NCBI RefSeq assembly: GCF_937884665.1
Contig: NZ_CAKZYF010000171.1
Coordinates: forward strand, 1 to 41,927
Length of the DNA stretch: 41,927 nt
Source of the DNA: an uncultured Allomuricauda sp.
Lineage (GTDB): Bacteria > Bacteroidota > Bacteroidia > Flavobacteriales > Flavobacteriaceae
Direction: 5' to 3'
The position numbers and the translations under genes are program-made. Shown here piece after piece: positions 33,928 to 41,927 of this stretch; the first letter of the stretch is position 1, and every line of letters begins with the position of its first letter. The notes beneath the pieces are model-generated. The model was given only the letters and a program-made list of their open reading frames with translations. It was not told the origin of the DNA and made no database searches.

Positions 33928-36900
33928 ATGATGAGATTGAAAAAACAAGGTTTATATCTTCCCGAATTTGAACATGATAATTGTGGTGCTGGTTTTATCT
34001 GTAGTTTGAAAGGAAGAAAATCCAACGATATTATTCACAAAGCTTTAGAGATTTTGGACAAGTTGGAACATCGCGGTGCCGTTAGTGCTGATGGCAAAAC
34101 AGGCGACGGCGCTGGAATCTTGATTGACATTCCCCATGACTTTTTTAAGGAGGTATGTACCTTTGAAATTCCGAATTCAGGAGAATATGCGGTAGGCAAT
34201 GTTTTTCTACCACAAAAAGAAAATCAGAGGAACTTTTGTATTGATACTTTTGAAAAGAACTTGAAAGATCAAGGTCTTTTTCTTCTGGGATGGCGTGATG
34301 TTCCCGTCAATCGCTCCGTACCAGGGCGAATAGCCAAGGAAACCGAACCTTTTGTAAAACAAGTGTTTGTTGGAAGAGGCGAAGCATTGGACAATTTTCA
34401 ATTCAATCTAAAGCTGTTCATTGCCAGGAAAATCACCGAACATGCCCTAATTACAAGCAAGCTTTCACAGTCCCAATTCTTTTATTTACCAAGTCTATCA
34501 ACAAAAATTATCATCTTCAAAGGGCTGTTGGTCCCGGAGGACATTAGTAAGTACTACGAAGACCTGTTAGATCCAAGAGTGGTTACCCGTCTTTCTCTGG
34601 TACACCAGCGTTTTTCTACCAATACTTTCCCAACGTGGGACTTGGCCCAACCCTTCCGATATATGTGCCATAACGGAGAAATCAATACGCTACGAGGAAA
34701 TGTTTCAAGAATGCGTTCCCGAGAGGAATTGATGCAAAGCGATTGGTTTGGAGAGGACATAAAGAAAATCCTTCCCGTGGTTCTTCCTGCAAAATCAGAT
34801 TCGGCCAGCATGGATATGGTGGTGGAACTTCTGTTGATGACAGGACGCTCATTACCGGAAGTCATGATGATGTTGGTCCCAGAAGCCTGGGAGAAGAATA
34901 CCGAAATGTCCGAGAGCAAAAAAGCGTTTTATGAATACAATTCCTGTCTTATGGAACCTTGGGACGGACCAGCCTCAATCCCTTTCACCGATGGGAATTA
35001 CATCGGGGCGGTTTTAGATAGAAATGGCTTACGGCCTTCCCGTTATTCAGTTACCAAAAAGGGATACGTTATTATGTCTTCGGAAACAGGAGTTGTCGAT
35101 TTGGAGGCAGAAGATATTGAATTCCACGGCCGTTTGGAGCCGGGAAAAATGTTCTTGGTAAACATGGAGGAAGGTCGCATCATTAATGATGAGGAAATCA
35201 AGGAATCCATCGCCAAAAAGTATCCTTATAAAAAATGGTTGAAAAAGAATCTCGTTCATCTACGGGATATTCCTTACAACGATTGTCCTGTATTCTTTGG
35301 AGAGTTTCCCCTGGAAACCCGAACCGCAGCATTTGGGTATACGCTCGAAGATATCAATACCATTATACTACCCATGGCGAAAAATGGAAAGGAGCCTATA
35401 GGTTCTATGGGATCCGATACACCAATTGCCGTACTTTCCGAACGTCCCCAGTTGATATACAATTACTTTAAACAACTGTTTGCCCAAGTGACCAACCCCC
35501 CTTTGGATGGAATTCGGGAAGAGTTGATTACGGATATTAGCCTTACCTTAGGTAGTGACCACAATATTTTTGACTTTTCCGAACTACACTGCCGAAAGTT
35601 GAAAATCCAAAATCCTGTCATTTCTAAAGAAGATTTGGATAAAATAAAAAACTACGATAGCAGTCCGGACTACAAGGTAGTTTCCATTTCCATGTTATAC
35701 GAGGCAAATAAAGGCCATAACGGCTTGGAAGAGGCCCTGGCGGCTGTTCTAAGACAAGCGTTGGAAGCCATTGATGACGGAGCCAATATTATCATCCTTT
35801 CAGATAGAATGGTAAGCACCGAAATGGCAGCAATCCCTGCATTGCTGGCCTGTTCTTTTGTCAATAGTGGTCTTCGTAAAATGGGAAAACGTTCCAGACT
35901 GAGTATCATCATCGAATCAGCAGAGCCGAGGGAGGTACACCATTTTGCACTTCTTTTCGGATTTGGAGCAAGTGCTATCAATCCGTATTTGGTCAATGAA
36001 ATTATAGGCCAACAAATACAAGAAAACAATCTGACAGATTGCACGTTTAACGAAGCTATCAAAAATTATAACAAAGCCGTGGGCAAGGGTATCTTAAAGG
36101 TGATGAACAAAATTGGGATATCGACCTTGAACTCGTACCGCGGTTCCCAATTGTTCGAATGTATTGGGATCAACACAAAAGTGGTAGAAAAATATTTCCC
36201 CAACACGCCAACGCGTATTGAGGGTATAGGACTTTATGAAATTGAAAAGGAGATTACCAAAAGGCACCTCAAAGCATTCAAAAAGCAAGAAGTAGCCGCT
36301 AATCTTGATTTAGAGATCGGTGGGGAATATCGTTGGCGAAGAGATGGTGAAAAACACATGTTCAATCCGTTGAGCATTGCCAAACTTCAAAAAGCGGTAC
36401 GCGATAACGAACCGGAAACCTATAAAGAGTATTCGGACCTGGTCAATGAACAATCCAAAAACCTTATGACCATAAGGGGGCTATTTGAATTTTCGAACTA
36501 TGACCCTATTCCCATTGATGAAGTGGAGCCCTGGACTGAAATCGTCAAACGTTTTAAAACAGGTGCGATGTCATACGGAAGTATCAGTAAAGAGGCCCAT
36601 GAAAATCTGGCGATTGCCATGAACCGGATAGGTGGAAAAAGTAACTCCGGTGAAGGGGGTGAGGATTCCGCTCGTTTTTATAAAAACCAGACCGGGGATT
36701 GGAAGAACAGCGCGATTAAACAGGTTGCCTCTGGTAGGTTTGGGGTAACTTCCGATTATTTGACCAATGCCCAAGAAATCCAAATCAAAATGGCACAAGG
36801 TGCCAAACCAGGTGAAGGTGGTCAATTACCAGGGCCCAAAGTAAATCCGGCCATTGCCAAAACGAGGAACTCCACACCTTATGTAGGCCTCATTTCGCCT

Positions 36901-38436
36901 CCACCACACCATGATATTTACTCAATTGAAGACCTATCCCAGTTGATTTATGATTTGAAATCAGCGAATAGAGAGGCACGTGTCAATGTAAAATTAGTTT
37001 CAGAAGTAGGTGTGGGAACCATCGCCGCCGGCGTTTCCAAAGCCAAAGCTGATGTCATCCTGATTTCCGGGTTTGACGGTGGAACGGGAGCTTCCGCGCT
37101 AACCTCACTTAAGCATGCTGGATTGCCATGGGAATTGGGAATTGCCGAAGCACAGCAAACGTTAATGCTCAATGATTTGCGAAATCGGGTTGTCCTGGAA
37201 TGCGATGGTCAGCTAAAAACAGGAAGGGACGTCGCAATTGCCTGTCTGCTGGGAGCCGAGGAGTTTGGGTTTGCCACAGCTCCTTTAGTGGCTTCCGGCT
37301 GCGTAATGATGCGGGTTTGCCATCTAAATACTTGTCCCGTCGGTATTGCGACGCAAAACCCTGAACTACGCAAAAAGTTCAAGGGAAAACCAGAACATGT
37401 GGTCAACTACATGTACTTCATCGCCCAAGAATTGCGCGAAATCATGGCAAAACTCGGTTTCCGTACAGTAAACGAAATGGTAGGGCAGGTGCAGAAACTA
37501 GATAGTAAAAAAGCTGTGGAACATTACAAAGCTTCTGGAATAGACCTTAGTCCCATCTTGTACCAAGTAGATGTTCCCGAAGGAACCAAATTCTACAATA
37601 CCGAAAAGCAAGAACATGCCGTAAAACATTCGATGGAGTTCGATATTTTGGAGAAAGCCCATCCTGCTTTGTTCCGAAAGGAAAAAACCATTTTAGAATT
37701 CCCAATCTATAATACGGATAGATCTGTTGGCGCAATCCTCAGCAATGAAATCTCAAAAATCTATGGCGCCGAAGGACTTCCTGAGAATACCTTAAAGTTA
37801 AGTTTTACAGGATCTGCAGGTCAGAGTTTTGGTGCTTTCGCCACCAAAGGCCTTACCATGGTCGTCAACGGTAACACCAACGATTATTTGGGAAAAGGCC
37901 TTTCAGGAGCAAAACTCATTATAAAGGTCCCCTACAAGTCAACGCTTCAACCAGAGGAAAATATCATTACAGGAAATGTGACCTTATACGGTGCTACTTC
38001 GGGAGAAGCCTATATTAACGGTAAAGCAGGCGAACGTTTTTGTGTCAGAAATTCTGGAGCAAAAGCGGTAGTCGAAGGCATTGGTGACCATGGATGCGAA
38101 TACATGACAGGTGGGGTTGCCGTTATTTTGGGAACCGTTGGCCGAAACTTTGGGGCCGGTATGAGTGGGGGCATTGCCTATATCTATGACATAAAAAATG
38201 AATTTCACAAGCGATGTAATGGAGAAGCTCTGAATTTACTTACTGTAGAGGATGAAAAAGACGTGAAAGAGTTGAGACAACTTATTGAAAACCATTATAA
38301 CCTGACCTTAAGCCCAATTGCCCAGAACATTTTGGAAAACTGGAACAGCAGCGTAAGCAAGTTCATTAAAGTACTCCCCGAAGAATATAGAAAGGCCTTG
38401 ATTCGTTTGGAACAGGAAAAAGTGGAAACCTTATAA
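33928..38436 (+). CDS. gltB: Glutamate synthase large subunit
   Basis: This 1502-residue enzyme makes two glutamates from 2-oxoglutarate and glutamine. The N-terminal glutaminase domain has its nucleophile in DNCGAGFI (Cys19, exposed after removal of a short propeptide), with [17 protein letters not shown] and [20 protein letters not shown] as further conserved blocks. The central domain and the FMN-binding synthase domain follow ([45 protein letters not shown]). The 3Fe-4S cysteines are Cys1125, Cys1131 and Cys1136 in [20 protein letters not shown]. The C-terminal beta-helix domain contains [15 protein letters not shown]. The length is the normal bacterial one. An ATG three bases later is an equal alternative start. 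It is followed after 7 bp by gltD. Confidence 0.97.
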   Translation: MMRLKKQGLYLPEFEHDNCGAGFICSLKGRKSNDIIHKALEILDKLEHRGAVSADGKTGDGAGILIDIPHDFFKEVCTFEIPNSGEYAVGNVFLPQKENQRNFCIDTFEKNLKDQGLFLLGWRDVPVNRSVPGRIAKETEPFVKQVFVGRGEALDNFQFNLKLFIARKITEHALITSKLSQSQFFYLPSLSTKIIIFKGLLVPEDISKYYEDLLDPRVVTRLSLVHQRFSTNTFPTWDLAQPFRYMCHNGEINTLRGNVSRMRSREELMQSDWFGEDIKKILPVVLPAKSDSASMDMVVELLLMTGRSLPEVMMMLVPEAWEKNTEMSESKKAFYEYNSCLMEPWDGPASIPFTDGNYIGAVLDRNGLRPSRYSVTKKGYVIMSSETGVVDLEAEDIEFHGRLEPGKMFLVNMEEGRIINDEEIKESIAKKYPYKKWLKKNLVHLRDIPYNDCPVFFGEFPLETRTAAFGYTLEDINTIILPMAKNGKEPIGSMGSDTPIAVLSERPQLIYNYFKQLFAQVTNPPLDGIREELITDISLTLGSDHNIFDFSELHCRKLKIQNPVISKEDLDKIKNYDSSPDYKVVSISMLYEANKGHNGLEEALAAVLRQALEAIDDGANIIILSDRMVSTEMAAIPALLACSFVNSGLRKMGKRSRLSIIIESAEPREVHHFALLFGFGASAINPYLVNEIIGQQIQENNLTDCTFNEAIKNYNKAVGKGILKVMNKIGISTLNSYRGSQLFECIGINTKVVEKYFPNTPTRIEGIGLYEIEKEITKRHLKAFKKQEVAANLDLEIGGEYRWRRDGEKHMFNPLSIAKLQKAVRDNEPETYKEYSDLVNEQSKNLMTIRGLFEFSNYDPIPIDEVEPWTEIVKRFKTGAMSYGSISKEAHENLAIAMNRIGGKSNSGEGGEDSARFYKNQTGDWKNSAIKQVASGRFGVTSDYLTNAQEIQIKMAQGAKPGEGGQLPGPKVNPAIAKTRNSTPYVGLISPPPHHDIYSIEDLSQLIYDLKSANREARVNVKLVSEVGVGTIAAGVSKAKADVILISGFDGGTGASALTSLKHAGLPWELGIAEAQQTLMLNDLRNRVVLECDGQLKTGRDVAIACLLGAEEFGFATAPLVASGCVMMRVCHLNTCPVGIATQNPELRKKFKGKPEHVVNYMYFIAQELREIMAKLGFRTVNEMVGQVQKLDSKKAVEHYKASGIDLSPILYQVDVPEGTKFYNTEKQEHAVKHSMEFDILEKAHPALFRKEKTILEFPIYNTDRSVGAILSNEISKIYGAEGLPENTLKLSFTGSAGQSFGAFATKGLTMVVNGNTNDYLGKGLSGAKLIIKVPYKSTLQPEENIITGNVTLYGATSGEAYINGKAGERFCVRNSGAKAVVEGIGDHGCEYMTGGVAVILGTVGRNFGAGMSGGIAYIYDIKNEFHKRCNGEALNLLTVEDEKDVKELRQLIENHYNLTLSPIAQNILENWNSSVSKFIKVLPEEYRKALIRLEQEKVETL

Positions 38437-38443
38437 GAATTAT

Positions 38444-39910
38444 ATGGGAAAGATAACAGGATTCATGGAATTTGATAGACAGGTGGAAGCGTATGTACCT
38501 GTCAAGGAACGGATAAAAAACTATAAGGAGTTCACACAACCCTTAAAGGAAAATCAAATCAAGAGACAAGGTGCCCGATGTATGGACTGCGGTATTCCAT
38601 TTTGTCATAGCGGTTGTCCTCTGGGAAACTTGATTCCTGATTTTAACGATGCAGTATACCAGGGAAAATGGGAGAAAGCCGCCCGTATATTGCATTCTAC
38701 CAACAACTTCCCGGAATTTACGGGAAGATTATGTCCCGCACCTTGTGAAGAAGCTTGCGTACTTGGAATTAATGAAGACCCCGTTTCTATTGAAAATATC
38801 GAAAAAAATATTGTGGAAATCGCCTTTGAAAGCGGTTGGATAAAACCCATTACTCCTCATAAAAAAACGAATAAAACAGTAGCTGTAATTGGTTCAGGAC
38901 CAGCAGGCCTGGCCACCGCACAACAGTTGAACAGAGCAGGTCACTCGGTCACCGTTTTTGAAAGAGATGAAAAAATTGGGGGCCTTCTAAGGTACGGTAT
39001 CCCCGATTTCAAAATGGAAAAACATATAATTGACCGGAGGTTACAAGTGCTGAAAGATGAAGGAATTACATTTAATACGGGTATACATATAGGGAAAGAT
39101 ATTCCAGCACAAGTGGTAAAAGAGGCTTTTGACGCCCTGGTCCTGTGTGGAGGAGCAACCGTAAAGCGACAGCTCCCCATTCCTGGAGCTGACTTAAAAG
39201 GAGTGGTGCAAGCAATGGACTTTTTACCGCAAAACAATCGAAAAGTTGACGGCATCCCATTTAAAGGAGAGGACATTTCCGCAAAGGGGAAACATGTCAT
39301 TGTCATTGGGGGAGGTGATACAGGTTCAGATTGTATAGGCACGTCTATACGACATGGAGCATTAAGTGTCACGAATTTTGAAATTATGCCAAGGGCCACC
39401 CTGAGCAGACCCCATGGACAACCTTGGCCGTTCTGGCCTATGCGACTTCGTACCAGCTCATCGCATGACGAAGGAGCGGAACGTGTATTCAGTATTGCAA
39501 CGAAGAAGTTTATCGGTGACGACAAAAGAAACCTAAAAGGTTTGCTCACAGTTGAGGTAGAGTGGGTAAAAACCCCTGGAAAAAGACCACAGTTAAAAGA
39601 AATTAAGGGTACTGAAAAAGAATGGACTTGTGATTTGGTCCTTCTGGCTTTGGGCTTCACCGGTTCAGAGACCACTATGGCCGAACAACTGGGACTTGAA
39701 ATCGATACTCGGACCAATATTCAAGCATCAGCGGTAAATTACAAAACAAATGTCCCTGGGGTTTTCGTGGCGGGAGATCAGCGTAGGGGACAATCTCTCA
39801 TTGTTTGGGCTATTTCTGAAGGACGTCAAGCCGCGCATCATGTGGATACGTATTTAATGGGATATTCCCACTTACCTTTAAAAGGAGAAGGCGACCTACC
39901 CAGAATATAA
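38444..39910 (+). CDS. gltD: Glutamate synthase small subunit
   Basis: This 488-residue subunit passes electrons from NADPH to the large subunit. The N-terminal 4Fe-4S region has Cys46, Cys49, Cys54 and Cys58 (ARCMDCGIPFCHSGCPLGN) and Cys97, Cys101 and Cys105 (RLCPAPCEEACVLG). The FAD site is VIGSGPAGLATAQQLNRAGH with EKIGGLLRYGIPDFKMEK, and the NADPH site is VIGGGDTGSDCIGTSIRHGA. A second FAD contact is GVFVAGDQRRGQSLIVWAIS. It lies 7 bp after gltB, and the pair forms a classical gltBD operon closed by the terminator at 39925. No regulator gene is adjacent. Confidence 0.97.
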   Translation: MGKITGFMEFDRQVEAYVPVKERIKNYKEFTQPLKENQIKRQGARCMDCGIPFCHSGCPLGNLIPDFNDAVYQGKWEKAARILHSTNNFPEFTGRLCPAPCEEACVLGINEDPVSIENIEKNIVEIAFESGWIKPITPHKKTNKTVAVIGSGPAGLATAQQLNRAGHSVTVFERDEKIGGLLRYGIPDFKMEKHIIDRRLQVLKDEGITFNTGIHIGKDIPAQVVKEAFDALVLCGGATVKRQLPIPGADLKGVVQAMDFLPQNNRKVDGIPFKGEDISAKGKHVIVIGGGDTGSDCIGTSIRHGALSVTNFEIMPRATLSRPHGQPWPFWPMRLRTSSSHDEGAERVFSIATKKFIGDDKRNLKGLLTVEVEWVKTPGKRPQLKEIKGTEKEWTCDLVLLALGFTGSETTMAEQLGLEIDTRTNIQASAVNYKTNVPGVFVAGDQRRGQSLIVWAISEGRQAAHHVDTYLMGYSHLPLKGEGDLPRI

Positions 39911-39924
39911 AATTCAAAGTAAAG

Positions 39925-39957
39925 ACTCCCTTTCGAAATAAAAAGGGAGTTTTGTTT
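39925..39957 (+). terminator. Intrinsic terminator of gltBD
   Basis: ACTCCCTTT (39925-39933) pairs perfectly with AAAGGGAGT (39942-39950) across an eight-base loop and is followed by TTTGTTT. It is 14 bp after the gltD stop and lies between convergent genes. Confidence 0.85.
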
Positions 39958-39976
39958 ACTTCCTGTACGAAGTTAG

Positions 39977-41710
39977 CTAACGTATTATTAAACGATGAAC
40001 CTCGGTTTTCTTTGGGGTGATAAGTTTCAAAAAGTACAATCCTGCTGTAAATTCTTCAATATTAAAAGCGCTCCCAATTTCATAATTGCCGCTATATACT
40101 AATTTTCCATCCATGGAAATCAATTGCAGGTTGACTGTTTTAAAGTTGGCGTTTTCCAATCGGAAAGTTGAACTTGTTGGATTGGGATAAAACAAAGTTC
40201 GTATTTCCTGTTCATCAGATAATCCATCAAACAGGTCAATATCATCTGGAATACGAGCTTGCAAGGGAGTTGTTGAAAGAAACTCATAGGCCCCGATGTC
40301 AAAAGCTGTGCCAGAAGGTCTAGTTACATCATCCATGTCAAAAGTGATGCCCCAACCGGTCAGATCGGAGCCTTCATCAACCACTGCTGAAGACGAGGAG
40401 CTGGGGCTATAATCAAGGTTTACAGTGTCAGTAAGCCCCAAGGTATCGATTTGACGTGTCATAATATTGGTGTAGATATTGGTCAGCAGACTGTCCCTGG
40501 TGTCCCGTTCATTAAAATCGAAATAGCTTTCCTGATTTTGTTTCCAAGTATTCCCCCCCTCGAAATCATATCCAGGGTCTACAACAAGGTTATTAACGAA
40601 GTATGAAGGTACTTCACTCTGATTTCTGTAGAGGTCAGCCGGGTCCACAGGATGTAAAACCGTGGTGTTATAATGAACTCCAGCGCGCTCCGGTTCAATA
40701 ATAGTGTTGTTTGCAATATAATACCCTTCATTTATATCTTCGAACTCGTGTCGGTTATGTAAAAATACCCCATGCATCTTGGGCTTTACAAATACATTGT
40801 TAAAGACCTTCGTACCACTCTCACCATTTATAATCTGCATGCCCCAGCCCTTTTCCAGAGGTCCATTTTCTATGAAGTTGTTGTAGACCTCATAAGTACC
40901 ACCTCCCAAGCTCATGGCAAAGGCCTGTCCCCATCGACCTTCTGTACCATAATTATATATAGTGTTATTATGGATTTTTCCATCCTCTCGGGTAAGGTTT
41001 ACCTGAATGGCATCCCAACCCGTATTTTCAACCACATTATTGTGTATGTCCACGTTTTCCAACCAATGGCCGTATACCATGGTACCACTACAATTTCTAC
41101 CATCATCCAGTTTATAACCGATGGTAAAGCCGATATACATACCTTCACCGCCCGTATCATGTATGTAGTTATCATGAATTTTTAGATTTTTCATAATAAA
41201 ACCGCTGGATCTCCAAGTTGCCGAGTTACTACAATCAGGGTCCGTTTTAGCCATTAAACCAGCAAAACCGGCAGAGGCAACTTCGATATGGTCAATTTCA
41301 ACATCAGTGCTTAAAGCACTTAATACAACTCCCATGGACCAAGAACCAGTGCCTGTTATCTTTATGCCATAGTCTATGGTCGAATCTCCAGTTCCTGTTA
41401 AATGAATATACTTGCTGTTCTTGAATTCCAGCGCAGAATATGCGGTTTCATTAAGGGTGACCTGTCCGCCACAATTTTTAAATACCACCGGATTACTCGC
41501 ATCTCCCTCGAAATCGTAAAATCGAATTCCCGCATAATTTCCGGAAGGAATACAAATGGTATCCCCAGGGGAATAACTAATTTGTGAAGCCCAAATCAAA
41601 TTTAATGTAGTGGATGACAGACCACTCAAAGTAACATCACAGTTACAAGATTGGCCGACAGTGAACAAGGGTGTTAGTAACCCAAAAAGGATAAGTAGTT
41701 TTTTCATCAT
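39977..41710 (-). CDS. Secreted parallel beta-helix protein with T9SS sorting domain
   Basis: This 577-residue protein begins with a signal peptide ending near FTVGQ. The central part (about residues 70-370) is a right-handed parallel beta-helix of repeated short strands with asparagine turns: IHDNYIHDTGGEGMYIGF, VDIHNNVVENTGWDAIQVN, KIHNNTIYNYGTEG, YEVYNNFIENGPLEKGWGMQ, and ANNTIIEPERAGVHYN. Such folds are typical of pectate-lyase-like polysaccharide-active or adhesive proteins, but I see no known catalytic set. The sequence DIGAYEFLS (near 470) is the common end of this secreted type. Residues ~505-577 are a T9SS type A C-terminal domain (FYPNPTSSTFRLENA to FTAGLYFLKL), so it is exported through the type IX system and probably surface-attached. 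The start has two ATGs in a row, inside an inverted repeat. Confidence 0.85.
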   Translation of the reverse strand: MMKKLLILFGLLTPLFTVGQSCNCDVTLSGLSSTTLNLIWASQISYSPGDTICIPSGNYAGIRFYDFEGDASNPVVFKNCGGQVTLNETAYSALEFKNSKYIHLTGTGDSTIDYGIKITGTGSWSMGVVLSALSTDVEIDHIEVASAGFAGLMAKTDPDCSNSATWRSSGFIMKNLKIHDNYIHDTGGEGMYIGFTIGYKLDDGRNCSGTMVYGHWLENVDIHNNVVENTGWDAIQVNLTREDGKIHNNTIYNYGTEGRWGQAFAMSLGGGTYEVYNNFIENGPLEKGWGMQIINGESGTKVFNNVFVKPKMHGVFLHNRHEFEDINEGYYIANNTIIEPERAGVHYNTTVLHPVDPADLYRNQSEVPSYFVNNLVVDPGYDFEGGNTWKQNQESYFDFNERDTRDSLLTNIYTNIMTRQIDTLGLTDTVNLDYSPSSSSSAVVDEGSDLTGWGITFDMDDVTRPSGTAFDIGAYEFLSTTPLQARIPDDIDLFDGLSDEQEIRTLFYPNPTSSTFRLENANFKTVNLQLISMDGKLVYSGNYEIGSAFNIEEFTAGLYFLKLITPKKTEVHRLIIR

Positions 41711-41746
41711 GGTATTTAGTGTTATACGTTATTTCCTAAATACCAT
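41709..41746 (-). promoter_or_regulatory. Inverted repeat overlapping the start codon
   Basis: ATGGTATTTAG (41709-41719) and CTAAATACCAT (41736-41746) are a perfect 11-bp inverted repeat with a 16-bp spacer. In the mRNA the second arm includes the first two bases of the first ATG of the beta-helix gene, so a hairpin would hide that start. It may alternatively be a DNA operator. The symmetry is certain; the function is inferred. Confidence 0.45.
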
Positions 41747-41871
41747 AGCTTTTAAAGAATAGGATTGGGTAACAAGTCTATGTTTGAGACAAGATAAATA
41801 TACTATTTTATAAGAATAATCTTACTTTTTTAGAAATTATTTGTCGATAGACGAAAATATTAACCTAAATA

Positions 41872-41909
41872 AAACAAAAAACCCTCCCTAGCATATAGCT
41901 AAGGAGGGT
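41872..41909 (-). terminator. Intrinsic terminator of a minus-strand gene beyond the window
   Basis: On the minus strand ACCCTCC-T-TAGC pairs with GCTA-G-GGAGGGT around a five-base loop, one mismatch in twelve pairs, and runs into a T-rich tract. It ends the transcript of a gene to the right, outside the window. The remaining bases after it are too few to identify that gene. Confidence 0.8.
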
Positions 41910-41927
41910 CAAGGAAGGCGGCTACCT

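Noticed and set aside
38941-39717. A 258-codon minus-strand open frame opposite gltD
   Set aside because: gltD is certain on the other strand with all its cofactor motifs in order; the opposite frame has low-complexity serine/proline content and no family resemblance.
41909-41927. Possible last codons of a minus-strand gene (reading G-S-R-L-P-stop) at the window end
   Set aside because: Five codons are too few to support a coding call, although the adjacent terminator does show that some minus-strand transcript ends here.

Overview
The window looks like chromosomal DNA of a marine-type member of the Flavobacteriaceae (Bacteroidota). The reasons are moderate-to-low GC, a type IX secretion C-terminal sorting domain, DUF4270, DUF4907 and DUF6268 envelope proteins, a LytS/LytTR two-component pair, an ABC permease fused to an M1-peptidase-like domain, a CarboxypepD_reg-like TonB receptor, and a TTTG-N18-TATATTTG promoter of the Bacteroidota type ahead of a tRNA. 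No phage, insertion sequence or CRISPR array is visible.

Region 1 (1-1735): the 3' part of tRNA-Val(GAC) with its terminator, then two minus-strand regulators: a Fur-family repressor without the usual zinc cysteines, and a PchR-like AraC regulator. Region 2 (1861-12879): a very tightly packed plus-strand operon divergent from the AraC gene. It encodes a TonB-dependent receptor, a small 4-TM protein, a DoxX-like protein, an isoprenylcysteine-type membrane methyltransferase, a class I SAM methyltransferase, a MATE exporter, an alpha/beta hydrolase, an ABC ATPase, and an ABC-2 permease fused to an M1-like domain that has lost its zinc ligands. Two direct repeats 21 bp apart lie beside the AraC start codon and are good candidate binding sites. 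I read the operon as a substrate-inducible uptake/processing/efflux module, probably for an iron chelate; that is inference.

Region 3 (12880-13362): 483 bp with no intact gene. Region 4 (13363-17409, minus): an operon of a DUF6268 barrel, a six-repeat kelch lipoprotein, a DUF4907 protein, a LytS-type histidine kinase and a LytTR response regulator. Region 5 (17636-27188, plus, divergent from region 4): a DUF4270 lipoprotein, an outer-membrane barrel, a second DUF6268 barrel, a small exported helical protein, then an RND tripartite pump (adaptor, permease, TolC). The RND permease has a damaged 5' end: the first ~48 codons are recognisable but contain an in-frame TAA and have no ATG.

Region 6 (27444-32224, minus): tRNA-Val(TAC) with promoter and terminator, folC, a TonB/ExbD/ExbB energy-transduction set and the NhaD Na+/H+ antiporter. 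TonB-ExbBD could energise receptors such as the one in region 2. Region 7 (32462-39910, plus): an acyl-CoA dehydrogenase, then gltB-gltD for NADPH-dependent glutamate synthase, ended by a clear terminator. Region 8 (39977-41927, minus): a secreted parallel beta-helix protein with a T9SS sorting domain, whose start codon lies in a perfect 11-bp inverted repeat, followed at the edge by a terminator for an unseen minus-strand gene.
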